Assembly: GCA_903901915.1 (NCBI GenBank)
Contig: CAIUSV010000036.1
Location: 1 to 36,876 of the forward strand
Direction: 5' to 3'
Origin: an uncultured Rhodospirillaceae bacterium
GTDB lineage: Bacteria > Pseudomonadota > Alphaproteobacteria > Rhodospirillales > Magnetospirillaceae
Length of the DNA: 36,876 nt
Shown here piece after piece: positions 1 through 8,516 of this stretch; position 1 is the stretch's first letter; the number at the start of each line of letters is the position of its first letter. A program made the position numbers and the translations under genes. The notes beneath the pieces were generated by a model. The model had not been told where the DNA came from. It did not search any database and saw only the letters and a program-made list of their open reading frames with translations.

Positions 1-372
1 CTTCCCATCCTGGGGAAGCCTCTTGCGAACAATACGAACCGGAAGGCCGCCCCCGCAGCCACCTTGAGCCGCCCAACCCCACAGCTCACCGCCGTCCCGA
101 AACCTCATACCCCCGCGCAAGCCCATACTGAGAACCGCTGCGCAGCCATAGCCGGGCTTGCCGTCGGCCTTGACGCAGGCGATCTTGCGGAAGGTCTTGA
201 TCTTGGTGGAAAGGTCGGCGCCCAAGGTTTTCGCGATTCCGCCCAACTGCTTGTTGACGCCGCCCACGGTGGCGCCGACGGCGGTCTTCATCTCGGTCTC
301 GGAGGGTTCGCCGTCACAGGCGGTCAGCAGCATGCAGGCGGCAAAGGCGAAGACAAGCGGCTTGGGCGACAT
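1..372 (-). CDS. Putative lipoprotein, 3' end outside the window
   Basis: The frame is open from an ATG at 372 to the window edge (124 residues seen, no stop). The N-terminus is a lipoprotein signal: a short hydrophobic stretch ending in L-T-A-C, with the acylated Cys at residue 19 and Asp at +2. In enterobacteria Asp at +2 favours inner-membrane retention. A GGAGG lies at 383-387, ten bases before the start. After the signal comes a 30-residue segment rich in Lys, Thr and Gly, then a region with paired cysteines (near K-I-A-C and G-Y-G-C-A) and a glycine-rich tail. I do not recognise the family. It diverges from the glycosyltransferase operon at 498, so the 125-base gap probably holds both promoters. 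Confidence 0.7.
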   Translation of the reverse strand, partial: MSPKPLVFAFAACMLLTACDGEPSETEMKTAVGATVGGVNKQLGGIAKTLGADLSTKIKTFRKIACVKADGKPGYGCAAVLSMGLRGGMRFRDGGELWGWAAQGGCGGGLPVRIVRKRLPQDGK

Positions 373-497
373 TCTCGGCGATCCTCCACGACGGTGGACC
401 CCGGTATAGCCAGCCGGGGCCACCGCCACAACTCTCACTTATGGCGTAGTCTCCGGTTTCATGCTATTGGCCGGGCGCCCTGACCCGGAGGCAGTCG

Positions 498-2033
498 TTG
501 GCGAATTCGGCGCCGAAATGGAAGACCGCCCGGCTCGACCATACCGCCGCCCTGGCGGCGTTGGTCGTGGTCGCCGTCCTGCTGCGCGCGGCCGTTGCCG
601 GCCATAGCCTGCTGTCCGGTGACGAGGCGTACTATTGGCTGTGGTCGCGGCGGCTGCAATTATCCTATTTCGACCATCCCGGCATGGCGGCATGGTGGAT
701 TGCCGCCTCGACCGCCCTGTTCGGCGTGTCCGAGCTGACCGTCCGCCTGCCGGCGATCCTGTCCACCGCCCTGGTTACCTGGATGGTCTACGACGCGACC
801 CGGGTGGCATTCGAGGACGCGGTGGCCGGGTTGTGGGCGGCGGCGTGGATCAACGTCACCATTCTGTTCGGCGCGGCGGCGGTGACGGCGACTCCGGATT
901 CGCCGCTGCTGACGTTCTGGGCGGCGGCCTTGTGGGCGCAGATCCGGCTGTTGCGCAGCGGCGAGGTTCGCTGGATCTATGTGCTGGGGGCGGCGTTGGG
1001 GCTGGGTTTTCTCGGCAAGTACACCATGGTGCTGGCGGCTCCCGGGGTACTGGCGGTGTTCGTGCTGTTTCCCCAGGGGCGCATCTGGTGGCGGCGCGGC
1101 CATTTCTATGCCGCCATCGTGCTGGCGGCGACCTGCACCGCCCCGGTGCTGGTCTGGAACCATCTGCACGACTGGGTTTCGTTCCGCAAGCAACTGGCCC
1201 ATTCCTTCGACACTCCGGTGGCCGATCCCATCGGCAGCCTGACCACCTTTCTCGCCACGCAGGTCGGGGTGGTGACGCCGCTGATCCTGGGGTTCTGTCT
1301 GTGGGGCATGGCGTGGGCGCTGTGGGCTGGCTGGCGCCGCCATCGGCCGGAATGGTTCCTGCTGGGGGCCAGCTCGGCACCGGTGCTGGCCTTCTTCGTC
1401 CATCACAGCCTCGGCGGTCTTGTCCAACCCCACTGGGCCGGACCGGCCTATCTCGGTGCCATCATGGCGGCGGCGGGTGGGCGGTCGGCGCTGCGGCGGG
1501 GCATGGGGCGGGCGGCCAACGCGGCTTTTCTCGCCGCACCGGTGCTGGCGGTTGCGATGCTGCTGCCGGTCTATCTCCAGATGGCGACGGCGATGCTGCC
1601 GATTCCGCCGCGGATCGACGCCCTCAGCCGGCTGGGCGGCTGGGATGGGCTGGCGGCGGCGGTATCACGGCAACTCGACGCCCACCCCGATGCCTTCGTC
1701 TACGTCCAGAAACACGAGATCAGCGGCCTGTTGACCTTCTACCTGCCGGGTCATCCCATTGTGTTCCTGACCGGCTCGGGCGGGGTGCCGCGCATTCCGT
1801 CCTATGGCGTTGCCGATGTGGCGCGGTTGCCCGGACGAAGCGGATTCTTCGTCACCCGCACCGGCACCATGGGGGTTTCGGACATCTCGCGCTATTTCGA
1901 CAAGGTGACCCTGGTCGACACCATCGAGCGCGGCTGGGGTGGCCGCGCCATCGATCGTTACGAGATCTGGTTGACCGAAGGCTATCGTCCGGGCAGTTTC
2001 GGCGAGGATGACAACAGGCGAGGATCGTCGTGA
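498..2033 (+). CDS. GT39 / PMT-2-type membrane glycosyltransferase
   Basis: 511-residue polytopic membrane protein of the dolichyl-phosphate-mannose mannosyltransferase / ArnT-like family (GT39, PMT_2). These enzymes move a sugar from a polyprenyl-phosphate carrier to a lipid or protein acceptor on the outer face of the inner membrane. The hallmark is G-D-E-A-Y-Y-W at residues 41-47 after the first membrane segment, with the acidic pair D42/E43 expected to be catalytic, followed by S-Y-F-D-H-P-G. About ten hydrophobic segments follow, then a soluble C-terminal part from about residue 370. The start is TTG with GGAGG at 487-491, six bases upstream. The stop overlaps the next start (GTGA). The acceptor is unknown; the adjacent GT9 gene suggests LPS core or another envelope glycan. 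Confidence 0.85.
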   Translation: MANSAPKWKTARLDHTAALAALVVVAVLLRAAVAGHSLLSGDEAYYWLWSRRLQLSYFDHPGMAAWWIAASTALFGVSELTVRLPAILSTALVTWMVYDATRVAFEDAVAGLWAAAWINVTILFGAAAVTATPDSPLLTFWAAALWAQIRLLRSGEVRWIYVLGAALGLGFLGKYTMVLAAPGVLAVFVLFPQGRIWWRRGHFYAAIVLAATCTAPVLVWNHLHDWVSFRKQLAHSFDTPVADPIGSLTTFLATQVGVVTPLILGFCLWGMAWALWAGWRRHRPEWFLLGASSAPVLAFFVHHSLGGLVQPHWAGPAYLGAIMAAAGGRSALRRGMGRAANAAFLAAPVLAVAMLLPVYLQMATAMLPIPPRIDALSRLGGWDGLAAAVSRQLDAHPDAFVYVQKHEISGLLTFYLPGHPIVFLTGSGGVPRIPSYGVADVARLPGRSGFFVTRTGTMGVSDISRYFDKVTLVDTIERGWGGRAIDRYEIWLTEGYRPGSFGEDDNRRGSS

Positions 2034-3253
2034 ACGTCGACCGCATGAGGCAGATCGATTACTGGGTGGGGGTGCCGCTGTGCGCCCTGGCGACGTTGTT
2101 CCATCGCCTGTGCCGGCTGTTCCGCGATGACGGCGAGGATAAGCGCGGTCGCGATATCCTGTTCATCGAGCTGTCCGAGATGGGCAGCGCCGTCATCGCC
2201 GATTCGGCGTTCAAGCGGGCGCAGGCGCTGTTTCCCGAGGCCAGGCTGCATTTTCTGATCTTCGCCAAGAACAGCCCCAGCCTGGATGTGACCGGCACCA
2301 TCGCCCGCGAGCGGGTGCTGACCATCCGCGCCGACAACATGGTGACCCTGGCCGTCGATACCGTGCGTGCCATCCTGGCCATGCGTCGGCTCGACCTGAT
2401 GGCCACCATCGACATGGAGATGTTTTCCCGGTTCTCGGCGCTGCTGACCTATTTCAGCGGGGCGCCGCGGCGGGTGGGCTTTCATCGCTTCCATGCCGAG
2501 GGGCTTTACCGTGGCGAGTTGCTGACCGACCGGGTGATCTTCAATCCCCACCGCCATGTGGCCAAGTGCTTCCTGGCGCTGGTCCATGCCCTGGCCGAGC
2601 CGGCCGGCACCGTTCCTCATACCAAGCTGGCGTTTTCCGACGACGAGATCCGGCTCGATCCGGTGGCGCCGACGGCGGCGGTGCGCGACGCCTTCCGGTC
2701 GCGGCTGGTGACCGCCTTCCCGGTGTTGGAGCGGGTACGCCACTGGGTCATCCTCAACCCCAACAGCAGCGAGCTGATGCCGCTTCGCCGCTGGGACAAC
2801 CGGAATTATACCGAGCTGGCGCGGCAGCTGCTGGAGGACGAAGGGGTGGCGGTGCTGATCACCGGCACCGGGTCCGAGCAGGCCGAGGCCCAGCGTATGT
2901 GCGACGCCGTCGGCGGCGAGCGGATCGTCAATCTGGCCGGCTTTACCCGCATGGCCGATCTGGTGCCGCTTTATTGCCTGTCCTCGCTGATGGTCACCAA
3001 CGACAGCGGCCCGGCGCATTTCGCCTCGCCCACCGGCCTTGCCACCATCGTCCTGTTCGGGCCGGAGACGCCAACGCTTTACGGCGCGCTCAATCCCAAT
3101 GCCGAGTTCGTCTATGCCCAGCTTGCCTGCTCGCCCTGTGTCTCGGCGCTCAACCATCGCAAGTCGGAATGCGCCGATGCCCAGTGCATGAAGGCCATCA
3201 CGGTGGACGAGGTGCTGGCGCGGGCGCGGAGGCGCCTCGCGGCGGCAAGATGA
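2030..3253 (+). CDS. GT9 heptosyltransferase-like glycosyltransferase
   Basis: 407 residues, GTG start overlapping the previous stop by four bases. This is a GT9 (ADP-heptose:LPS heptosyltransferase) protein of GT-B fold, acting on the cytoplasmic face of the inner membrane. Visible signs are an early segment L-F-I-E-L-S-E-M-G, a second-domain start W-V-I-L-N-P-N-S-S near residue 240, the nucleotide-sugar-site motif N-D-S-G-P-A-H-F near residue 325, and L-F-G-P-E-T-P-T-L-Y-G. The C-terminus has a set of cysteines (C-S-P-C, then E-C and Q-C) often seen in GT9 relatives. A roughly 40-residue N-terminal extension with a hydrophobic patch precedes the GT-B fold. Donor sugar cannot be read from sequence; heptose is only the family default. 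Confidence 0.85.
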   Translation: MNVDRMRQIDYWVGVPLCALATLFHRLCRLFRDDGEDKRGRDILFIELSEMGSAVIADSAFKRAQALFPEARLHFLIFAKNSPSLDVTGTIARERVLTIRADNMVTLAVDTVRAILAMRRLDLMATIDMEMFSRFSALLTYFSGAPRRVGFHRFHAEGLYRGELLTDRVIFNPHRHVAKCFLALVHALAEPAGTVPHTKLAFSDDEIRLDPVAPTAAVRDAFRSRLVTAFPVLERVRHWVILNPNSSELMPLRRWDNRNYTELARQLLEDEGVAVLITGTGSEQAEAQRMCDAVGGERIVNLAGFTRMADLVPLYCLSSLMVTNDSGPAHFASPTGLATIVLFGPETPTLYGALNPNAEFVYAQLACSPCVSALNHRKSECADAQCMKAITVDEVLARARRRLAAAR

Positions 3254-3975
3254 TCCTTCCCGCCGTCATCGGCCATCGCGGTGCCGCCGGGCTGGCGCCC
3301 GAGAACACCCTGGCCGCGGTGCGCGCCGCCGCCGGGGCGGGGCTGACCATGGTGGAGTTCGACGTGCGGCTGACCGCCGACGGCGAGCCGGTGGTATTCC
3401 ACGATGACGAATTGGAGCGCACCAGCGATGGCCGCGGCCGGGTGGCGGACCTTGGCCTGACGCAGCTCCGACGGCTCGATGCCGGTTCGTGGTTCGGCGC
3501 CGCCTTCGCCGGCGAAGGTATTCCCACCCTGGACGAAGTGCTGGAGCTCTGTCTGGAACTGGGGCTGGCGGTCAATATCGAAATCAAGCCCGATACCGGT
3601 CGCGAGGCCGAGACCGCAAGGATTGCGCTGGGCCGCGCCATTCGGCGGTGGCCCGCCGACCGGCCGGTGCCGCTGGTGTCCAGTTTTGCCGTCGCCGCGC
3701 TGGAGACGGCGGTGGACGTGGCGCCATCCTGGCCGCGCGGGCTGCTGGTGGGGGCGGTGCCGGACGATTGGTCGGGGTTGGCCGAACGGATGAAGTGCGC
3801 CACGATCCATGCCGATCACGCGCGGCTGGACGCCGGCCGGGTCGCCGAGATCCGGCAATCCGGGCGCCGCGTGCTGGCCTATACCGTCAACGATCCGGTG
3901 CGGGCGGCGGGGTTATGGGCCATGGGGGTGGCGGCGGTGTTCAGCGATGCCCCTCCATTCGTCATGATTTCGTAA
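3250..3975 (+). CDS. ugpQ: Glycerophosphodiester phosphodiesterase (UgpQ-like)
   Basis: 241 residues, TIM-barrel GDPD. It hydrolyses glycerophosphodiesters such as glycerophosphocholine to sn-glycerol-3-phosphate plus an alcohol, with a divalent metal. Catalytic positions are present: G-H-R-G with H9, E-N-T at 18-20, E36 and D38 in V-E-F-D-V-R, H51 in V-F-H-D-D, and E111/K113 in N-I-E-I-K-P. Length is normal for the cytoplasmic UgpQ type and there is no signal peptide. The ATG overlaps the GT9 stop (ATGA), so it is the third gene of a translationally coupled envelope operon. It may recycle phospholipid head groups, or act on glycerophosphate-containing glycans; the second idea is inference from context. 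Confidence 0.9.
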   Translation: MILPAVIGHRGAAGLAPENTLAAVRAAAGAGLTMVEFDVRLTADGEPVVFHDDELERTSDGRGRVADLGLTQLRRLDAGSWFGAAFAGEGIPTLDEVLELCLELGLAVNIEIKPDTGREAETARIALGRAIRRWPADRPVPLVSSFAVAALETAVDVAPSWPRGLLVGAVPDDWSGLAERMKCATIHADHARLDAGRVAEIRQSGRRVLAYTVNDPVRAAGLWAMGVAAVFSDAPPFVMIS

Positions 3976-4069
3976 TGTCACTGGTGGCATCGCGCCGGGA
4001 AGCATTATATATGTGCCCTCTCGTGCCGCGCTCCGAAGCGCCGCCGCCGCCGAAGGAGTGTGTGATACC

Positions 4070-5467
4070 TTGAAATCGCTCGATCCCATCATCATCTCCG
4101 GCCGCGAGGTGCTTCCCCTGGTCGAGGGCGGCAAGGGGATCGCGGTGTCCAACGGCGAAAGTTCCGGCGCGTGGGCGGCGGCCGGGGCGGTCGGCACCTT
4201 CTCGGGCGTCAACGCCGACATGTACGACGAGAACGGCGAGCGCATCATCATGCGCTACCAGGGCAAGACCCGCACCGAACGACATCGCGAGCTGGTGGCC
4301 TATGGCATCCGTGGCGGTATCGCCCAGGCCCGCATCGCCCACGAGTCATCGGGTGGGCAGGGCCGGCTGCACATGAACGTGCTGTGGGAGATGGGCGGCG
4401 CCGAGGCGGTGCTGGAAGGCGTGTTGGACGGTGCCAGGGGGCTGATCCACGGCGTTACCTGCGGCGCCGGCATGCCCTATCGGGTCGCCGAGATCTCCGC
4501 CCGCTATGGCGTTTACTATTATCCCATCGTGTCGTCGGCGCGGGCGTTCCGCGCCCTGTGGAAACGCGCCTACCACAAGTACGGGGCGCTGCTGGGCGGA
4601 GTGGTCTACGAGGATCCCTGGCTGGCTGGGGGCCACAACGGCCTGTCCAACAGCGAAGATCCCAGGAAGCCCGAGCCGCCCTATGGCCGTGTCCGCGAAC
4701 TGCGCGCGGTGATGGCCGAGTGCGGCTTGGCCAACACTCCGATCTTCATGGCCGGCGGCGTGTGGTGGCTGAACGAGTGGCAGGACTGGATCGGTAATCC
4801 CGAACTGGGGCCCATCGCCTTCCAGTACGGCACCCGGCCGCTGCTGACCCAGGAAAGCCCGATTTCCGAAGCCTGGAAGGATCGCCTGCTCAACCTCAAG
4901 CCGGGCGATGTGCTGCTGCACCATTTCAGCCCCACCGGCTTTTATTCGTCGGCGGTGCGCAACGGTTTCATCGACGAACTGTGCCAGCGTCTCGACCACC
5001 AGATCGCCTACTCCGGCGAGAAGATCGCCGACCACGAGGCGGAACTGCCCATCGGCGCGCGCGGGCGTATCGTCTGGGTGACGCCGCACGATCGCGAGCG
5101 GGCCTTGGGCTGGATCGCCGAGGGCTTTACCGAGGCGCTGCGGACGCCCGATTCCACCATCGTGTTCGTCCGTCCCGACAAGGCCGAGGAGATCCGGATC
5201 GACCAGATCAACTGCATGGGCTGTCTGTCCCAGTGCACCTTCTCCAACTGGGCCCAGAACGAGGCCGGCACCACCGGCAAGAAATCCGATCCGCGCAGCT
5301 TCTGTATCCAGAAGACATTGCAGAACGTCAGCCATGGTGGCGATGTCGAGAACGAACTGATGTTCGCCGGCCACAACGCCTATCGTTTCGCCCAGGACCC
5401 GTTCTATGCCGGCGGTTTCATTCCCACCGTCCGGCAACTGGTCGAGCGCATCGTCACCGGGCAATAG
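4070..5467 (+). CDS. Nitronate monooxygenase-like FMN protein with C-terminal Cys cluster
   Basis: 465 residues if it starts at TTG 4070, which has AAGGAG at 4053-4058; reading on upstream gives an unlikely low-complexity N-terminus. The first 320 residues match the 2-nitropropane dioxygenase / nitronate monooxygenase TIM barrel: a glycine-rich start, H-G-V-T-C-G-A-G-M-P, L-A-G-G-H-N-G in the position of the family's catalytic-His loop, and I-F-M-A-G-G-V. These enzymes bind FMN and oxidise alkyl nitronates, though many annotated members have other or unknown substrates. The C-terminal extension carries C382-x2-C385-x3-C389 and C412, a pattern like the [4Fe-4S] site of 2,4-dienoyl-CoA-reductase-type flavoproteins. 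It is longer than classical members (about 320-380). Spacing of 94 bases from the GDPD gene suggests its own promoter or a loose operon. Confidence 0.75.
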   Translation: MKSLDPIIISGREVLPLVEGGKGIAVSNGESSGAWAAAGAVGTFSGVNADMYDENGERIIMRYQGKTRTERHRELVAYGIRGGIAQARIAHESSGGQGRLHMNVLWEMGGAEAVLEGVLDGARGLIHGVTCGAGMPYRVAEISARYGVYYYPIVSSARAFRALWKRAYHKYGALLGGVVYEDPWLAGGHNGLSNSEDPRKPEPPYGRVRELRAVMAECGLANTPIFMAGGVWWLNEWQDWIGNPELGPIAFQYGTRPLLTQESPISEAWKDRLLNLKPGDVLLHHFSPTGFYSSAVRNGFIDELCQRLDHQIAYSGEKIADHEAELPIGARGRIVWVTPHDRERALGWIAEGFTEALRTPDSTIVFVRPDKAEEIRIDQINCMGCLSQCTFSNWAQNEAGTTGKKSDPRSFCIQKTLQNVSHGGDVENELMFAGHNAYRFAQDPFYAGGFIPTVRQLVERIVTGQ

Positions 5468-5490
5468 CGGGGCCATCCCCTCGCGGGGGA

Positions 5491-5797
5491 TCAGGTGACG
5501 AACTCGGGCAGCGTCGAGGATGACGCCGCCTCCCTGGCCAGAACCGCCTCGGCGATTTCGGCGGCCTTGCCGGCCGCCGACCTTGCCGTCTGGCTCATGG
5601 CGTCGGCAGCGCCGATCACCCCGGTCAGCGACGACACGCGTGCCATATGGCGCCGTACGGTTATCCCGACCCCAAGGCGGCAGCCCGTGCCGGCCCCGGG
5701 TGCCGTAATCGATGACCCGGCGTGTCGCGGCGCGTTCCATCGCCACCAGGACATTCAGCGATACAGGCGGTTTCGGGATCATGCTTGGCGGGGGCAC
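5491..5797 (-). pseudogene. Small unrecognised gene with an internal frameshift
   Basis: Two minus-strand reading frames each look coding over adjoining halves, judged by strong G/C preference at third codon positions. The first runs from GTG 5797 (or ATG 5782) through L-N-V-L-V-A-M-E-R-A-A-T-R-R to about 5690. The second runs from about 5670 through T-G-V-I-G-A-A-D-A-M-S-Q-T to a TGA at 5491. Joining them needs one extra base removed (or two added) near 5650-5690. The restored product would be about 101 residues, helical, alanine-rich, of unknown family. It lies 37 bases downstream of the ParA gene on the same strand. It could be a decayed gene, a sequencing error, or a short gene starting at ATG 5645 in the second frame. 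Confidence 0.5.
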
Positions 5798-5834
5798 GCG
5801 GAACGGCGGATGGGTGGCTTGCCCGGAACGGCCG

Positions 5835-6458
5835 CTAGGCGCGATCGATCAGCTCTAGCAGCGGCAGCCATTCATCGGCATACGTGCGGGCGCGGCTGCC
5901 GCCGGATTCCAGTACGGTGGCGCCTTGGGCGGCGACGTTGGGGTAGATCTGGCTATCGCGCAGCCGCGCCACCACGGGAAAGCCCAATCCACCGAAGAAG
6001 CCGTCAAGGTGATCGCTGGCCCTGGTGCCGGGGCGTAGCCGGTTGCCCACCACCGCCACCACCCGCTTGTTCTTGCGCACCGCCTTGACCTTGGCGAGGC
6101 GCTGAAGGAAATGGGCGGTGGCGTCCTCGTCGAAGGCACCGGGCAACACCGGCACCACCACGATCTCGCTGATGGCGATCAGGTCTTCGACGTCCTTGTG
6201 GTGCATGGCGGCGGGGGCGTCGATCACCAGCCGTTCCAGTCGCTTGGGCGGTTCACCCACATCCTTGGACCAGTCCAGGCCGGCGATGGGGGGCAGGGTG
6301 TCCGGCCGTCGGCGCAGCCAATTGAGGCTGGATCGCTGGCGGTCGCAGTCGCCGATGGCGGTGGCGAGACCCTGCCCGGCGAAGGCCGCGGCGATATGGG
6401 TGGCCAATGTGGTCTTGCCGCAGCCGCCCTTGATGTTTCCGACCAGCACCGTACGCAT
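5835..6458 (-). CDS. Orphan ParA/MinD-type ATPase
   Basis: 207 residues, P-loop ATPase of the ParA superfamily. The deviant Walker A is K-G-G-C-G-K-T-T at residues 10-17, with the signature first lysine K10 and catalytic K15. A switch-type D-C-D-R-Q-R-S motif lies at about 37-43, and the Walker B-like V-I-D-A-P follows. It lacks an N-terminal DNA-binding domain, so it belongs with the short orphan ParA-like proteins that position plasmids, chemoreceptor arrays or other cargo. No parB, cheW or carboxysome-type partner lies next to it. GGGGGAG is present six to twelve bases before the ATG. The only same-strand neighbour downstream is the frameshifted small gene; if that was its partner, the pair may now be broken. 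Confidence 0.85.
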   Translation of the reverse strand: MRTVLVGNIKGGCGKTTLATHIAAAFAGQGLATAIGDCDRQRSSLNWLRRRPDTLPPIAGLDWSKDVGEPPKRLERLVIDAPAAMHHKDVEDLIAISEIVVVPVLPGAFDEDATAHFLQRLAKVKAVRKNKRVVAVVGNRLRPGTRASDHLDGFFGGLGFPVVARLRDSQIYPNVAAQGATVLESGGSRARTYADEWLPLLELIDRA

Positions 6459-6492
6459 GTCAGGCTCCCCCGCCTCGAGGCCGCCGATGCTA

Positions 6493-7818
6493 TCACAGCG
6501 GCAGTCTGACGCGAGCCCTTAAGCCCCCCAGCGGCGAATCTTCCAGCAGCACGTCGCCGCCATGGGTTCGCGCGATGTCGCGGGCGATGGTCAGTCCCAG
6601 GCCGACGCCGCCGGTGCCGGGGTTGCGCGATTCCTCGATGCGGGTGAAGGGCTTGAACACCTCCTCGCGGCGTTCCACCGGAATGCCGGGGCCGTCGTCG
6701 TCCACCAGCACCTCGGCGGCGCCTTGCCGGCGTCCCACCCGCACCCAGACATGGCCGGCGTAACGGAGGGCGTTGCCGATCAGGTTGCCCAGCGCACGCG
6801 ACAGGGCATCGGGTCTGAGCGGCATGAGAATCTCGCCTTCGCTGTGCAGGTCGATGGTGCCGCCCTGGCGGCGGAAGCGGCCCACGACATCGTCGACCAG
6901 GGCCGACAGGTCGGCGGGTGTCGGCTGTTCGCTGCCCTCGCCGCGGGCGAAGGCCAGATAGCCTTCGACCATGCGCTCCATCTCGGCGATATCCTCGTTC
7001 AGTTCGGCGCGTCCCTCGTCATCGCCCATCATGGCCAGTTGCAGCTTCATCCGCGTCAGGGGGGTGCGAAGATCGTGGGAGACACCGGCCAGCATTTCGG
7101 TACGTTGCTGGATCTGGCGCTGGATGCGTTCGCGCATCAGGTTGAACGCCTGGGCGGCCTGGCGCACCTCGGTGGCGCCCTCGGGCTTGAAATTGGCGAC
7201 GTCGAGGCCGCGGCCGAAACGGTCGGCCGCCACCGCCAGCTTGCGCACGCTGCGCACCTGATTGCGCATGAATACGGTGGCGATGCCGAACAGCAGCATG
7301 GCGGTGCCCAGCATCCATAGGATGAAGACATAAGTGGTCGAACTGAACAGCCGCTTCTTGGGGGCGTAGATCTCCAGCAGCCCGTCGGAGAGTTGGACGC
7401 GGATCACCACCTCGCGCTCGAATGAGTCGGCGTCCATGCGATAGGGGCGCTGCACCCGTTCGGCCATGGCCTCGGCCATGGCCCGTTCCAGGAAGCTGCC
7501 GGCCGGCGGCTGGGGCTGGTTGGGCAGGATGCCGCCGGGCTCGAATCGGATGTCTAATTCCATCTTGGTGGCGGCGATGGACAGGATGATGGCGCGGGAC
7601 TCGGGGTCGGGAAAGGCCCGGAAGGCCTCGATCACCGTGCCGATATCGCCGGCAAGGCCCTTGGCGAGGCGCTTCGCCACCGTCTCCCAGTGGCTGCCGT
7701 AGAAGACGTAGGCCGACACCAGTTGCAACAGCACCAGCGGCATGATGATGATCAGCAACGACCGTCCCAGCAGGCTGTGGGGCAGCAGACGCTTCAGCCA
7801 CCGGCCGGGTGTGATCAT
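6493..7818 (-). CDS. EnvZ-type sensor histidine kinase
   Basis: 441 residues, inner-membrane two-component kinase. Order: TM1 at about 20-40, a periplasmic domain to about 158, TM2 at 162-183, HAMP at about 185-235, a HisKA domain with phospho-acceptor H248 in V-S-H-D-L-R-T-P-L, then a HATPase domain with N box (N-L-I-G-N-A-L-R), G1 box D-D-D-G-P-G-I-P and G2 box G-V-G-L-G-L-T. All kinase boxes are intact. It is the last gene of the marR-regulator-kinase operon, starting 13 bases after the regulator's stop. Its architecture resembles EnvZ, but the signal is not predictable. Confidence 0.92.
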   Translation of the reverse strand: MITPGRWLKRLLPHSLLGRSLLIIIMPLVLLQLVSAYVFYGSHWETVAKRLAKGLAGDIGTVIEAFRAFPDPESRAIILSIAATKMELDIRFEPGGILPNQPQPPAGSFLERAMAEAMAERVQRPYRMDADSFEREVVIRVQLSDGLLEIYAPKKRLFSSTTYVFILWMLGTAMLLFGIATVFMRNQVRSVRKLAVAADRFGRGLDVANFKPEGATEVRQAAQAFNLMRERIQRQIQQRTEMLAGVSHDLRTPLTRMKLQLAMMGDDEGRAELNEDIAEMERMVEGYLAFARGEGSEQPTPADLSALVDDVVGRFRRQGGTIDLHSEGEILMPLRPDALSRALGNLIGNALRYAGHVWVRVGRRQGAAEVLVDDDGPGIPVERREEVFKPFTRIEESRNPGTGGVGLGLTIARDIARTHGGDVLLEDSPLGGLRARVRLPL

Positions 7819-7831
7819 GGTATCGCCTGCC

Positions 7832-8515
7832 TCAATCCGGTCGCAGCATGTAGCCGATACCGCGCACGGTCTGAAGATAGCGCGGCAATCTGGGATCGTC
7901 CTCGATCTTCTTGCGCAGTCGGGTCACCTGCACATCGACGGTGCGGGGATTGGCGGAGTTGCCGGTGCGTGCCGCCAGTTCGTCGCGGGCAACGCCCTGG
8001 CCGGCGAGGTCGGCCAGGATGGCCAGCAGGTCGCGTTCCGCCTGGGTCAGGTGGACCGGTTGGTCGCCACGCCGCAGCTCGCCCCGTGCGAGATCCCAAC
8101 TGAACTCCCCCAGGCGCATTTCCCGCGCCGGCTCGGGCTCGTCGCGCGGCGCCCGGCGCAGGATCGATGCGACCCGCAGCAATAGTTCGCGCGGCTCGAA
8201 CGGCTTGGACAGGTAGTCGTCGGCGCCGGCTTCCAGCCCCTTGATACGGTCGTCAACCTCGCCGCGCGCCGTCAACAGCAATACCGGAACCCGGTTGCCG
8301 TCGGCGCGCAGGCTGCGGGTCAACGCCATGCCGTCCTCGCCGGGCATCATCACGTCCAGCACGATCAGGTCGAAGGCCAGCCCGGCCATGCGTGACCGCG
8401 CCTCGGCGGCGTCGGCGGCGGTAGCGACGAGATAGCCATTGTCCGACAGGTACTTGCGCAGCAATTCCCGCAGGCGTTTGTCGTCATCGACCACCAGGAT
8501 ATGGGCGTCATCCAT
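7832..8515 (-). CDS. OmpR/PhoB-family response regulator
   Basis: 227 residues. The receiver domain has the acidic pocket D10-D11-D12, phospho-acceptor D54 in V-L-D-V-M-M-P, T82 and K104 in S-K-P-F-E-P. After a short linker comes a winged-helix DNA-binding domain ending in R-T-V-D-V-Q-V-T-R-L-R-K-K-I and the typical C-terminal T-V-R-G-I-G-Y. The frame continues upstream, but ATG 8515 is chosen because it gives the standard N-terminus and lies one base after the MarR stop. It should be phosphorylated by the kinase encoded next. Being in one operon with a MarR regulator suggests shared control. Confidence 0.93.
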   Translation of the reverse strand: MDDAHILVVDDDKRLRELLRKYLSDNGYLVATAADAAEARSRMAGLAFDLIVLDVMMPGEDGMALTRSLRADGNRVPVLLLTARGEVDDRIKGLEAGADDYLSKPFEPRELLLRVASILRRAPRDEPEPAREMRLGEFSWDLARGELRRGDQPVHLTQAERDLLAILADLAGQGVARDELAARTGNSANPRTVDVQVTRLRKKIEDDPRLPRYLQTVRGIGYMLRPD

Positions 8516-8516
8516 G

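Noticed and set aside
4346-5797. 483-codon open frame on the minus strand
   Set aside because: Mostly antisense to the flavoprotein gene. Only its first part (5797 to about 5690) has real coding character, and that is reported as the frameshifted gene.
5835-6458. A plasmid or integrated-element partition locus
   Set aside because: The ParA is present, but no parB, parS-like repeats, replication gene or integrase was found, and neighbours are ordinary chromosomal genes.
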